Source: Euonymus europaeus
Lineage: Eukaryota > Streptophyta > Magnoliopsida > Celastrales > Celastraceae
Reading direction: 5' to 3'
Assembly (NCBI GenBank): GCA_963580455.1
Contig: OY756957.1
Coordinates: forward strand, 1,307,001 to 1,371,000
Length of the DNA stretch: 64,000 nt
Shown: positions 1 through 31,799 of the stretch, piece by piece
How the letters are laid out: each line of letters begins with the position of its first letter
How positions within the stretch are numbered: position 1 is the first letter of the stretch
Position numbers and translations under genes: made by a program
Notes under the pieces: model-generated
Told to the model about the DNA's origin: nothing
What the model saw: the letters and a program-made list of their open reading frames with translations, nothing else
Database searches by the model: none

Positions 1-1186
1 GTCATAGGATGGTTTTCTTCCCTAATTAAATTGGAAAGGAAAAGAAGAAAAATAAAAAATCCACATACCGCACCAACACCTACTGGTGCTAGTCAAAGAT
101 TTGAGGGGGCTTTATAGGGGATTAGGGTTTGCCTAACACATCAGTGGGCTAATAAATTGCATGCCCCTCATTGTTCTGTCTCTTTCTCTGGATGCTTGTA
201 GGAATGTGAAGATGTTGCCTACCTGTAGATACTTTTGTTAAAAACTGAATGATTTTTGTGATTCGTCTGAGGTTCATTTTTTCTTGTACTTCAGTTGAAA
301 TTTGAGGTGAGGAATATCATAATTTTACTGGAGGTTTTGTTCATAATAACTTTCAGATGAGTGATCTGTGGGCTCTTGTGAATTGTGACCCTTGGTTAGA
401 TATGTTATCTTATGCTTTTGTTGTTGACGGTTGGTTTCGGTGGTTCATAACTGATTATTTCTATTTGGCATTATAAAAACTGGGCGATATTTTGGAGCTT
501 CATTTGTTAGGCATGTGGAGGTTGGACTGGCACTCGGGAGTTAGAGGCACTATAGTAACCTGTAGTATCATCTGGTTGAACTTTTTTTGGTGATAAGTTG
601 TGGGGTAATATTCTAAGTGTAAGGACTTGACTACCACTAGGCCACAAGCATCTTTGTTTCACGTGCTTTCTTCTTCTCGGTTTTTAAATTTATGAAGCAG
701 TTCATGACAAAAGTGCCTTTTCTTGTCGCAGTATCAAGAAGGCGCAAAAATTAATGGCTTGTTTCCTATTGTTGAAAAATTTTAAAAAAATTCGGTGCAA
801 CCAAATGCAGCTCTAGATAGGATTTCTAAAATTTGGATCTTGGATTTGATCGAAACACTTCTTTGAACTCATGGTTGACATCTTTGCTAACAAAAAGATT
901 AGTGGAAATCATAGATCTTTGTTTATAATTGTATTTTATTTAAGCTGCTTATATTATTTGAGACTTCTGCAACACAAAACTTCAGTGTGATAAGATATGG
1001 AAAATCTGAAATAATTTTGAAAGTTAATGGATGCATGTCTAATTTTATATTTCTCTTTATTTTTGCCGTGGCATATTTAGTTAATTTTTGATTTCGTGCA
1101 ATCCTCTTCTCGCCTAATACTTACACTTATAGTAGCAAGTTTGAGAAACTGTCAAGTTTAATAATCTTTTCTTCGTTTTTTAATAG
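1..1186 (+). other. PKL intron upstream of the PHD-finger exon
   Basis: This stretch is T-rich on the + strand, has no long open frame and ends in a pyrimidine tract with TAATAG just before the PHD exon. The family's first coding exon is not found here, so this is read as part of the intron between coding exons 1 and 2. Nothing else was recognised. Confidence 0.7.
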
Positions 1187-20812
<19,626 letters not shown>

Positions 20813-21658
20813 ATGATTGTTGGTGACAATGGTTGAGTGTGGTGGAGCTTGAATGAGAGGTAGGCGAGAGAGAGGTAGGCGAGAGAGACGTATTTTTTTT
20901 TTAAATTACATGTCATCAAACTAATTAAATATTTTTCATTTTTTAACAACTAACGTCAGGTCAGCGTTTTTTAAAAGAAAAAATTATAAGGACAAATCTG
21001 GTCCAAAACTGAAAATAGGAAGATCTCTTTGGCCCAAAAATAAACTCACATTTTCTTAAAAGTACATGGTTCATTTCGTTATTTGTCCCAAACTTAACTC
21101 TAAAGGCTTGCGTTGCAACTTCCAAGTTTATCTGAAAGCCTGTTAAAAATGTTAAAAGCTTTCTGCTTTGGTAAAAAGAACCTTTAGAGTAGACACCATG
21201 CTGGAAGACAGATTTCATAAAAATGATTTCAAATAAAGAAATGTATCGATTCCATACTCTTCCAGTTCAAATAAATATTGGATCCGGAATATGTGGGTCA
21301 CCATTCCATAATCTTTCCTTCACTGTAAGTAAACAAACAAACAAACATCCGATTCCAAGGCCGCCAAACAAAAATGAAAGACCCAAGTAATTATTTTCTG
21401 CATACAGAACAGAACCAACAAGGTCTTGGAAATTATAACAGTGCGCAGCGGCATTGGTTGGTTCAAACAACAGTGTCAGCCGATTAGGGCTATAACAGAC
21501 AAAATAAATTGCAACATAAGTTAACCAGAGTAGGAAAATGTTGCAGAGGAATGCATAAACTAGAACAGTAACTACATTACGAGGCAAAACTCATCCAGAA
21601 GGCCTAGACTTTATCACATACCCTTCTTTCTACGTGACTCAGTGCGTAAGTACTACTC
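20813..21658. other. Spacer between the GMD fragment and the ARR12-like gene
   Basis: It contains a short GA-rich direct repeat (GTAGGCGAGAGAGA twice, about 20860-20890). An open - strand frame at 21267-21587 would encode a hydrophobic 106-residue peptide, but it has no recognised homology and no plant-like start context. The 3' UTR of the response regulator should fall in the part nearest 21658. Confidence 0.4.
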
Positions 21659-24600
21659 TTACATGCATCTCCTGAAAGAATAAGCATCAGATCCAAAGTC
21701 TCCTTGAATTGAATTCACGTTGTCAGGTTCCTGCATCACCAAATTAATCATGACATAAAGGTATGCTTATAATCAAGCATAGAAGAGAAGTACTAGAAAA
21801 AAACATTTTGATCGACTGGAGAATTATTTATCACATTCATCGTATTAACGGCCATTATGGCAGCTATATCCGGATAAGCCAGGAGGACCGTACTCAAAAA
21901 GGCGGGTTACCAACAAATCCTAGATTGTATAAGCTTCTTCCATTGTAAAATATCTCTAAGAAAGTGGATAAACATACCAATTTATTCCCATCAGAGCACA
22001 AAAAGGAGCTTGTCATGTTCACTTTCAGAAATACTTGTTCAAGGCTGGACATGGAGTAAGCAGAGGCTCTAAAAGGATTTTGGGTCTTACTGATCAGAAC
22101 AGGATGATGGGCTGTTGGAGTCTCAACTCTCGTTTGGGCTATATTATAGTATAATAAAATAGTTGCATGATAATATAGGGTTAGTTAGTGATTACTTGAT
22201 TAGCAAGTCTGGTATTTTGGTCATATGCCGTCTGTGGCTAGTGACACTCTTGTTGTTCTGGCACAAGAACAGTAACCAGTATATATTTAGAGGATGTTTG
22301 GTAGAGAGTATGTGTGATAGAGTATAAGCTATCGTAAAACGTAAAAGCTGAGAGTGTCTGAGAGTATGTCTGACAGAGTATAAGCTAGCTTATACTCTAC
22401 CAAACAAGGAAATAGTGTAGTACTGGGTTTGTTGTTTTTTTTTCATGAAAAGAATATTAATTGCAGAACTATTGCTTTCTCCCTTCTTGTGGTTTTCTTC
22501 ATTATTTTAGGGTTTGTTCCCAGAACAGGGTGGTGAACCTCCCCTGACCGCTGGACACAAACAGGCCTCATCTTTTTTCCTTCTTACAGCTACTTGTTCC
22601 ATCCATTGCAAGCGTTATTTCAGCTGTGGTCACCGCTTATTCAAATCCTCTGAAAAGTGTGTGACAGAGCTGCATGGACTAGAAGGACTAAAAGGGTGAA
22701 GTGTTCCTCAGTCCTCACACCAAAAAAAGGAGTCCATGCTAAGCAATATAAATACAGTATCCTAGCGAAACGAATAGTGTTTCTTGTTCTACACACAAGA
22801 TATGCAGTCACCTCTGCATGTCCAGCTTCCAGTAAAGTTGCTAGGAAGGTATTGTGAAGCTGAGTTAAAAAAGTGTATGGAATTGTATTTAGCTTTTTAT
22901 AGCTGGTCACAAATGGTAGGGAAAATTAAAAAAAAAATTAAAGAAAACAACACAGATTGCCTACTATCAGCAAACCACTTTCAGTAATGTGCCTCATCAT
23001 TCTAACAGATCTTACCACAAACCTGCACTAGATGCATATGATGTGCACAATCACTCTCAACCGGAAAAAATGAAACATTGCACTCTCTTCATCATGTAGC
23101 CAACAAGACACAGAAAATTTTATGCATAAGCATTTGTATGATGGCCTCCATATATACATACTCATGACACGTGCCGGACGCTCATGCCAATCAAATGACG
23201 AAAACATAATCTATGCCAAAAGGGTGGGTGACCTTGAGCAAATAAATTAGAAAAGCAATAACTTTTAACATCATTAGTTTCTTATGCCAAGCATGCATAA
23301 TAATGCATTATTATCTCTTTCATGTGATTCAATCTTCTAGAATTATATAAATAAGCATATGTGAATATATTATAGTAGAGGTAAATAAAAGGTGATTGCT
23401 AATAAACTCGCCCATAGGCGATGCATTTCACCCTTCCAGCGGTTATAAAATGATATTAGAGAAAAAAATCACTTCAGATGGTGTTTACACCTCAGAAAAA
23501 AAAAACTATAGCAATTATTAAACACTCAGTTATGCGAAGGCATCAAAGAGAACAGGCAACTGGAGACATCTCAATAGAGTGCACTAAAGAAAAAAAAATT
23601 AATTTACCTGTTTCACCATTGAAATTGCTATATCTTCTAAGTAGCCATAATTGTTGGCAATGTAACTGCCCTGCATCTTTTCTTGGTCCATGATATAGCC
23701 TTCCTTTGACTTCAGCATTGTCTCTAAAGCTGACTTTTCTGTCTCATTATTCTTCATGGATAAGGGTAATGAATCACCAAAACTCGATTGTCTTGTTGAA
23801 CTGAAGTCTGTGGTTCTCTGGATAACTGGGTTATTAGGGCCCATTTTCTGGCTCAGTGGACGTCCAGCAACATTAATAGAGATAGCTGAGTTTAAAGAGT
23901 TACGTACACCGCTTGAAAAGTAGGATGTGTCATGCCTACGACCATCCCATCCTTGCAGGGCATTGTTAATTATTTGGCCAGCACAACCGTTATTTGAATC
24001 TGGTTGGCTTTGTAGATCAGATTTTGCCCCCGGAAACTGAGGGGGTATTGAAGATATATAAGAAATATCACAAGAATTGTTCCCCATTTGGAAAGCCAAT
24101 GTAGACATGCTTTCTCTCACATTGCTATGACGTTCACTAGCCTGTTTAAAACACTCACTTAACTGAAAAGAATTGGATTGGATACTGGTTGACTGATCAG
24201 CACTTGGCCAGTTGTCGCTACATCTAGCTTGGTCCAGAACATGGGAGGGAAATCCTGAATCTAAGGAGGCGATTGAGATAGGAGATTGTTTTCCGAATTT
24301 TTGGCCACCTTCGCTTTCTTGAGGAAGTCCTTCTAACATCAACGGTTTGTTTGTGAAACCAAAGAGACTGTTTGAACTCCCTATTTTTGCATCTGGGAAG
24401 TCACTAGAAACATGGAAAGCAATTGTATCATCAATGACGTTGGGAATCTCTCCAATGCATGTAATACTCTTGTTTGACTGTAGGTGTTCGAAATCTAATG
24501 ACATGGGCATCCCTTGAAGTATATTCCCATTATGGTTTCCAGGAAGCATGAGTGGCTGGAACTGAGCCTGATCATTTGCCAAGTTGCCTGAGTTTTGCAC

Positions 24601-26795
24601 TTGATGCAATTGAATCGTTCCAGGAGAGTGAAGACCATGCAGACCCAGACCAGCAGGAGTGTTCAATCTACCAAGCATCCCACCAGGTTGGAGATTACCA
24701 AGAGCTGGATTATGAAACTGCCCTGCTCCAGACAAAGCATGGAATCCATATCCATTCACAGAACCCATTCTTAAACATGAAGAATCAGTAGTACTACCCA
24801 AGGCTGCTACCATATGGGCCTGCTGGTTTGCCACACAGCTGATCCTCTTAAGGTAGAGTTTATACTTCTGCAAGAATAGGGTAACAAAATTAGCTTCAAG
24901 GAGGATATGTTCACTTTGATTCAAAGTGATGCAGCGCAGGTAAGATTGCGTGCCTGGAGATGGCTAGCCACATTTTCTCTTGTAAGCTTTTCCACATTCA
25001 TTAACTCCAGAATCTTTTTAGGCACAGCCTCTGCATCAAGTAGGAAAGTAAATAACTATAGTGAGGAATTCAAGATCCAAAGGATCCAATCGTACAAATC
25101 AAGATTGAATTATATTGTGAAAATGTCACTGTTTCGATTGAGCTTACTGTCAATTCCAAGCTGATTAACAGCTGCAACAAACTTGCGATGTAGCTCCACC
25201 GACCAGACAACGCGAGGCTTCTTCTGAGTCAAAGAATCATCAATATCATGATCATTCTCATCATGGTCTTCATCATCATCCTCATTCTGGTCCTTTCGCT
25301 TTTTATTAAGATTCTGCTCCGAATTTCCCAATCCCGTGGTTCCATCGCTTCCTTGATGATGCTTCTCTTGATCATTATTTCTGCCCTTATTATCAACTTT
25401 CTTTCTCCTTATCACATGCTGCCATATGTTCTTCAGTCCCTCAATCCGTATAGGTTTGAGTAAATAATCACAAGCTCCATGAGTGATCCCCTTCATTACC
25501 ATCTTTGTATCCCCATTTTCCGACAACACTGCAGACATATAAACATTTCATAAATAAAGCTAATACACTGTTTGACAAAGGCAAACTACGAATGTGGTCA
25601 TGAAATTCTACTAACAAGTGGAAAATAAGTGCATATCAAATTCACAAAATGTGTTTCGATTTCCATTCCAGAAATTATATTAGTTTTCCAAGAGCTTTCA
25701 TATTCGGTAGGTAGGAATGGCTTAGGATTTTTATTTTTTTTAAGATGCCAAAAATAAAGTAAAAAAACAATGATAGAGTTTGTGGCTTACTTATAACAGG
25801 AAGGTCCATTTCAAGGCCAACAAGCTCAAGCAGCTTAAAACCATCCATGTCTGGCATATGGACATCACTGATAACCAGGTCAAACTTATTCTTGTTTTCT
25901 CTCAGCAGCTTCAATGCAGTGACTGCTTGGCTTGTCGTGGTAACTACATAACCAACAACACATTGAGAAAACCAATTAGCAGAGAGACTCAGAGTCAACA
26001 AATACAACCAATGCAGGTGTACCAAACCATATGGGAAATCCAAAATAAATATAGCATTGCATTGAAAATATCCAAAATCAAGTCAATAGTCAATAACCAA
26101 TAACTCATTCGATCTGGGATCAAAGACACACAGAGTCTATACTCTATAGAGATTTTACTTCATGAAAAAAGATTTCGACCCCATAAAGCTAAGAAATCAA
26201 TGCGTTCTATGCAATCATTTCACTAAACTAAATAGACGCCGTTAGGTATTGAATAGCATTAACCACAAACATGGAAATCTAGGCAGAGATAAAGATGTAA
26301 TCGTATATAAGAGTCTATTACAACAATAAAATCTTGTACAAGTACGCATATCTAGGGACCATCTCAGAGTCGGAGAGCAAACAAACATAGTGAACAACAT
26401 AAAAGACAACGGAACAGTGAAAGTATATCTAAAGCAGGAGACATCAAGTAATAACATTTGCAAAAGATCCTAATGCAACAAAGCAAATAGATTTGCAATA
26501 TCAAACTAAAACATCAACACGACATGAATGAGAGAGGAACAAAATATTGATTAACACCAGATCAAAAGCGAAATCCAACAACATGGAACACAATCCAAGA
26601 AAACCAATGTTTTAACTCCGAAAAAATTCCAACACAAGTGGGTACGAAGCACAATAGAAGCAAACCGTGGTACTGGCAGCGACGAAGCATAGTTTCCAGC
26701 ACCGATAGACAAGTTGGGTCATCGTCGACGGCCAAAACTCTCATGCCAATCGGAAATTGGTCTTTGCCTTCACCAACTACTTGCTCTACAATCAT
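21659..26795 (-). CDS. ARR12: Type-B cytokinin response regulator, ARR12-like
   Basis: This is a nuclear transcription factor at the end of the cytokinin His-Asp phosphorelay. Six exons on the - strand: 26666-26795, 25791-25943, 25148-25528, 24954-25030, 23608-24867, 21659-21730. They sum to 2,073 nt, i.e. 690 residues plus TAA. The receiver domain (about residues 18-135) has acidic DDD at 24-26, the phosphoacceptor D70 in [12 protein letters not shown] and conserved K119 in YLLKP. A charged linker rich in D, E and N follows, then the GARP/Myb DNA-binding domain (about 197-257), ending [15 protein letters not shown] long Gln/Ser/Asn-rich C-terminal part would be the activation region. The short last exon (ending [14 protein letters not shown]) lies 1.9 kb from the fifth and fits the family C-terminus. 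Intron 4 has a GC donor. Its position next to PKL, as in Arabidopsis (At2g25170/At2g25180 from memory), supports ARR12 over ARR10. Confidence 0.93.
21731..23607 (-). other. Last intron of the ARR12-like gene, with a MITE
   Basis: A 1,877-base intron separates the long fifth exon (donor CAG|GTAAAT, - strand) from the 72-base terminal exon (acceptor TGATGCAG). It holds a MITE-like inverted repeat at 22295-22406 and otherwise AT-rich DNA with no coding potential. A gene model that reads through the donor would end two codons later and lose the conserved C-terminus. Confidence 0.75.
22295..22406. mobile_element. MITE-like element, about 112 bp
   Basis: It starts TGTTTGGTAGAG and ends CTCTACCAAACA, a perfect 12-base terminal inverted repeat. 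AGGA flanks both sides (22291-22294 and 22407-22410). The interior repeats GAGAGTATG/GAGTATAAGC motifs. Size and ends suit a small non-autonomous DNA transposon, perhaps of the hAT group, but a full 8-bp target duplication is not evident. Confidence 0.6.
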
Positions 26796-27110
26796 CTTTG
26801 ACACAAAAATGAACAGCAAGTCACTAACAAGTCCCTCCCTCGCGCGGATTGTAGCCTCTGTGGACTGTTCTGACTTCTGAAGTACCCAAAAAATGAAGAC
26901 TGAAAATGAAAAACCAAGTGCCTGAGAATCAGAGATGATTGTTTGCAAGGATTGATTGGCCTTGATTCATGATTGAAGGAGTAAAGTGTCAATAAGAGAT
27001 GGTAATCTATTAAGGGATGTGATTAGTAAGATACCCCTTCCTTCACTCTCTCTCTCTTCCTGTCTTTCTCTTATAATTGACTGAGAAAATAGAAGAGAGA
27101 GAAGGTGAAT
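26796..27110 (-). promoter_or_regulatory. 5' UTR and proximal promoter of the ARR12-like gene
   Basis: Read on the - strand, a purine-rich leader with (GA)n runs (about 27035-27062 and 27090-27103) precedes the coding exon. ATTATAAG near 27070-27080 could act as a TATA element. GA-rich leaders are common in plant regulatory genes. The transcription start cannot be fixed from sequence alone. Confidence 0.4.
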
Positions 27111-29002
27111 CGGCTATCCAGGCCTTACATCGACGGTGAAAGCTCGATATTGATTAAGCTCAAATTTTTCACCTTGTTAATAAAGGTTTTTAGTTCAATG
27201 AATCTAATTTTTATTAATATTAAAATTACTTAATTATTTTCTTAATTCTTGTACAAAAACCTTAAACTACACTTATTTTAAAACCAAATGAATGGTTTTT
27301 AGCAATTATGGTTCTCCAAAATTATCAAAACCAAACAAGAGGCCCATCGAAAATTGGACCGTAAGGAAAAAATATTGTTGTGTTTTACTTATTGCTATGT
27401 TTACGAAGCTAATAATTCATAATCTTGTTTAATATATATATATATATGGTATTTTTTTCCTCTTAATTTAATCCAACGTAACCAGGTTCTATTTAGACGA
27501 AATAAAATAATTTGTGAAAAGAATCCTGGTCTATTAAAATTGGGAATAAAACAAAGTGATTCAAATTTGAACTGAAGAATAAAGAAGTTAATTGACAATA
27601 AATTTCAGCAGTAAAACGAGATGTATATTTTTTGTAAAAATAAAATAAAACAAATTTTGTTGTTAAAATTGTTTAATTGGGAAATTTTACCTCATTTGCT
27701 CCTTCGACTAATTTATGTTGAAGCTCAATTTCTTATTGCATTCAACTCAAAGAATAGAAGGAAAAAAAAAAGTAATAATTGCCTCATTGGACTTGCTTGC
27801 CATTTTCAGTCCCAATTAGTCAAATATTGGCTTAAACACACAACTATTTCCAGGAATCTTGCCCTTAATTATGTTTTTCCTATCTTGCTCCTAACTTGTC
27901 TCACAATTTTTGTGCAAATCCAAGATTATTGTGGGTCAAATGGCTAGACAAAGACATTTTAGTCCTTCCTTTGTAGGGCTTTAAAAAGGCTTGTTTAACC
28001 ATTTCTGGTATGTCTGTAAAATAACACGGGCAAAGCATTAACCCAAATTATAGGTGACCATTAGCCCATTATTTACAACTAAATCACAAAAAATGACAAA
28101 CGCAAAAGGGGTCGGAGCAATTGCAAAAGACAACTACTTTTTCTTTTTTTTATTATTTTAATGTATTAGTGGAGAAACTGAAATGGTGGGCTAATAAAAT
28201 CCCAATAATTTGTATGTGCGCGTGTGTGAAGTTGGCAAATGGCATTGCACTCGAATGCATGGCCACTATCCATATATATATACACACCTGCAAATGTATA
28301 AACTGATTAACCAATGTCCCCGTAAACAATATACATATATACAGAGAGAGAGAGAGAGAGAGAGTTATTTTCGATAATCCAGCTCACTATCATTTGACTA
28401 ACCAATAATTAATTTAACTATTTCAAATTACTAGGTATCTAGAAGACCAAAGAGGGATCTTGAGTTTCCTTTGAAGTCACATGAATTCTCTCTCCAGAGA
28501 AGCAATGAGTAGAGGCCAAAAACAATATAGTAAGTTTAACCAATCTTGTCTCTTATTAGGGAGCTATACTCTTATACATAAAAATAATAAATAATATACT
28601 ACATGTACATGTATATGTATATGTACATGTGTTCAGTGGATGTGTGTCAGTAATATATATGGGATTCTATGCTTTACTAAAATTATCGATTTTAATAAAG
28701 AGTTTCTATCGAAAAAGTGGCTTCCTGCAGGCTTTCAGATTTATATTTCAATGCCACGTCAAGCCAGACGTGGCTGCCTATTGGTTCCTTGAATATTGTC
28801 TGTGTCTGAGATTAGCGAGAATAAGAGAGGGATACAAATGGCCAAATCTGATTGGTTAGTGGTACCACAATGATATTGATACCTTACATGAATTTTCTCA
28901 AATAGACTAATTTTAATAATACGAAATTGAACAATACAGCTTCAATAATCTCCTGGAAGGCGTCAGTTTTCCCATGCATGTCAATCAAAAAATGTACAAA
29001 TC
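27111..29002. other. AT-rich intergenic DNA with microsatellites
   Basis: No gene is seen. It contains (AT)n at about 27431-27446 and a (GA)n run at about 28342-28364. An alternating palindromic stretch at 28601-28630 is made of TACATGTACATG and GTATATGTATATG units. Open frames here are short and lack any recognisable family. Confidence 0.5.
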
Positions 29003-29019
29003 AAGAATGATTAAAAATG

Positions 29020-29427
29020 AACCACTGGGCCAATGGCTAAGTGGTCATTGGCTTGTCCAAAATCTTAGTGTCCTTGGGGTAAAGAGTTCACTGGTTCGAG
29101 TTGGAAAAGTGGTAGGTTATTGAATTTAATTGTCATGGCTGCACATCCCCCACTTTCAAGCCCTCGAGACATATGGTTCAGCAGTAAGCTGGGGGCGTGG
29201 CCCTTACGTGGGAGTAATAGCCTGTCTGTCAGCGTGCTTTGGTGCTCGGGTTAGAGTCGCGTTGGCGACACGCCCTTGATGCTCAGCGCTGGTGGGCCGC
29301 CTTTTGATGGGCAGCGTAAAAATCCCCCTTCCCTCACTGTTAGACTGCATAACCCGCAACTTACATTCTATCCCTTGACCCAAGGCAGGGTCGGAATAGG
29401 ACGGGTTCTTGGATCACGCCCCAATCG
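29020..29427 (+). mobile_element. tRNA-derived SINE-like retroposon with 17-bp target duplication
   Basis: The unit is bounded by perfect 17-base direct repeats AAGAATGATTAAAAATG at 29003-29019 and 29428-29444. Near its left end are RNA polymerase III promoter-like boxes: A box TGGCTAAGTGG (29034-29044) and B box GGTTCGAGTT (29093-29102), spaced as in a tRNA gene or SINE. A long, perfect, A-rich target duplication is typical of LINE-driven insertion. At 408 bp with no obvious poly(A) or T-rich tail it is longer than most plant SINEs, so a composite tail is possible. No protein is encoded. Confidence 0.75.
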
Positions 29428-29444
29428 AAGAATGATTAAAAATG

Positions 29445-29854
29445 TAATCAACTCTACCTTGGGCCGGCATAGTCCATTTTTTCTGTCTTGTCAACAACCC
29501 AAAAGAAATATCCATCGAAGCCTTGTGATACTATAGGTTAGGGTGACCCGGTCCAATAAGGACCGGGTCAAACCCGATATTATTGGATCGGGCTCCGGAT
29601 AACAGTTTTACCAACTTTTGGGTTATCGGTTAAGTTAAGTGTACAAAAATTAAACTCATAATTTTTTTTAAATAGTTGGGCTAGTATCATTCGGCCCTAC
29701 AATAGAGGTGTAGAGTGAACTAGGGGCCGTGCGCCAGGCTCAGATACTTAGGGGTCATATTAGGCTTGACCCATAATACCTTAACTAGACTGGTTTTAGG
29801 GATCCCGACCCAAATTGTCGACCATTTTTGTGTTATTCTCGTCATTCTTTGGAG
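29445..29854. other. Intergenic, low complexity
   Basis: GC-richer patches such as GACCCGGTCC and GGACCGGGTC around 29547-29568 make a short inverted repeat. No gene was recognised. Confidence 0.3.
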
Positions 29855-30013
29855 GAGCTTACTATGAAAGGGTATGGTAGGGTGCAGGTGCATGCGAAGC
29901 TATACTGTTCAATGTTTGTTTGATTACATAAATTGAGGCTTACTATGAAAAGGTATGGTAGGGTGCAGGTGCGAAGATATGTTGTTCAATGTTTGTTTGA
30001 TTGCATAAATTGA
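29855..30013 (+). repeat. Tandem duplication, about 80-bp unit, two copies
   Basis: Copy 1 (29855-29936) and copy 2 (29937-30013) both run from GCTTACTATGAAA through TATGGTAGGGTGCAGGTGC to CATAAATTGA. They differ by a 4-base indel (CATG present only in copy 1) and a few substitutions. Confidence 0.8.
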
Positions 30014-31091
30014 GAAAGATGTTCTTAGTGAAATTGAAAATAAAGTTATTATGCAGCGCTTTCAATATTTGAAGTCTTGTAGCTGTAGGGAGCAATTGCA
30101 ATTGAACTATATATTTTACAATCTTTAACCCTATTGGTTTAGAATTGTTATTTTTGTTAAATCAATATGACTGAATATCGAGTAAGTTTACTAGATTATT
30201 AGTATTTATTTTCGTGTCATATAGATACCAAAAAAGAAAATTCGGGAGCGCCACCCCTAGACCCCCGCTAGCTTAGTCATGACCTCCCTCAAATTAAGTC
30301 TCGGCTTTGCTCTTGGTAGGGTGACAAAACTTTATCATGTTCGAATGACGAATTTGTCCGATTCAAATTAAATCAAGTTGGGACATAAATTGTATCCAAA
30401 ATTTAAATTGAAACGAAAACAATTTGTTTAATTTAGTTGTCTCGACCCTTACTCGGACTAAATTATTATCCGATTTACTTTGCATTAATTTATTTATCTA
30501 GATCTAAATCAATCGGAATGTGATCAATAAAAATATAACAAAAATTTAAACCAATCAGATTCTAAATATGTAAATATTTTATATACACCTCGTATTATCC
30601 AGCTCGAAATCCATTTTTTTGACACCCCTATAAAAAAGGGGCCGAGAGAGAGGCGGGTTTATTTTGCAAGTAGATAAACTGTATTTAGGGAAAGGTCCAA
30701 AAGATGTGTCCCACAAGAGTGCAAAGACTAATAATGATCACAATTGAAGTAACGAAGGAAACAGACCGCCCTCGATTGATGGAATTGGAAGTACACTGGA
30801 GGATTAACAAGGTCAGTTTGTTCCCCCCATGACAATGACTCGGGCAAGCACTAGTCCATGACAATAATACCATAATAATATATGCACTAAGAATCACCAG
30901 TGAATTTACAACTACTTGACCACTAGTATACAGTAATATCTGCCATTCTTTACTTCAAGATTCCTCGTTAAAAAAAGGAACGAAAAAGAAAAACAAGTCC
31001 ATCCTTCCATTTATAGAACCTCCACATAAAATCTTTTATACCCATTTATTGCAACAAAAGGATTTCAAGTTCTGAACGTTGTTTGCTTCCA
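30014..31091. other. Spacer and probable promoter of the ZFP3-like gene
   Basis: No coding frame is supported. TTTTATACCCATTT at 31034-31047 includes a TATA-like element about 50 bases before the ATG at 31092. Confidence 0.35.
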
Positions 31092-31799
31092 ATGGAATCC
31101 CCAGATAAAAAGTCAAGCCCTTCAGAGGCCCTGATCATCATATCTGCATCAAAGGAGGCTCTTCCATGTCAGGATAATTCATGGCAGAACTCAGAGGAGA
31201 ATGAAAAAGGGAGTGAAACTGATCATGGGTTCAATCAAGAGCTCAACCTTATTGACTGCTTGAAGACTGATTCATCTCGAACTCCATCAGTGACTCCTCA
31301 AACTATTGGTGTTGAACCACGGGTTTTCTCCTGCAACTACTGTCAAAGAAAATTCTATAGCTTACAAGCACTAGGAGGACATCAAAATGCTCACAAGAGA
31401 GAGAGGAACCTAGCAAAAACACCAAGAATAGCAGCCTCAGCCTTGGTTTCTGGGCATCCTTGCGTATACCACAATCATCTCTTTTCTCGCATGGTTTCTC
31501 TTCCTCTCCTTGGAAGAAATCTTGGAATTCAAACGCATTCAATGATTCACAAATCTTCACACATGCCATCTACCATAAAGGGAAATCAAAATTGGTCAAG
31601 ACTTTCGATTGAGAAGCAACCAGGAATAGGAAAGCAGTCCATGGAGACATCACTGCATTCCAATTTTAGCAGGTTCAACATAGAGAGGAGTACAATAAAT
31701 TCTCCAGCTGATGAGATGATCAAAGGTAATATGCATTGGTGGACAAACAGGAATAGACAAGATAAAATGCAGAAGCTTGATTTGTCGCTCAAGCTCTGA
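31092..31799 (+). CDS. ZFP3: Single C2H2 zinc-finger repressor, ZFP3-like
   Basis: An intronless gene of 235 residues, usual for this family. The start is the ATG at 31092 (MESPDKKSS), since the upstream in-frame codons contain no other ATG. One plant-type zinc finger near residues 80-105 reads CNYCQRKFYSLQALGGHQNAH, with the QALGGH signature that binds short AGT-containing core sites. The C-terminus DLSLKL is an EAR motif of the LxLxL type, which recruits TOPLESS co-repressors. An upstream LNLIDCL segment is also EAR-like. Members ZFP1 to ZFP7 act in the nucleus in seed, light and ABA responses. Assignment to ZFP3 rather than a paralogue rests partly on the neighbouring genes. Confidence 0.85.
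   Translation: MESPDKKSSPSEALIIISASKEALPCQDNSWQNSEENEKGSETDHGFNQELNLIDCLKTDSSRTPSVTPQTIGVEPRVFSCNYCQRKFYSLQALGGHQNAHKRERNLAKTPRIAASALVSGHPCVYHNHLFSRMVSLPLLGRNLGIQTHSMIHKSSHMPSTIKGNQNWSRLSIEKQPGIGKQSMETSLHSNFSRFNIERSTINSPADEMIKGNMHWWTNRNRQDKMQKLDLSLKL

Noticed and set aside
21267..21587. Hydrophobic 106-residue open frame on the - strand, membrane-protein-like
   Set aside because: No recognised family, AT-rich codons and a position within the probable 3' flank of the ARR12-like gene. Hydrophobic chance frames are common in T-rich DNA.
31083..31091. Upstream start giving three extra residues on the zinc-finger protein
   Set aside because: The codon there is TTG. The first ATG in frame is at 31092.
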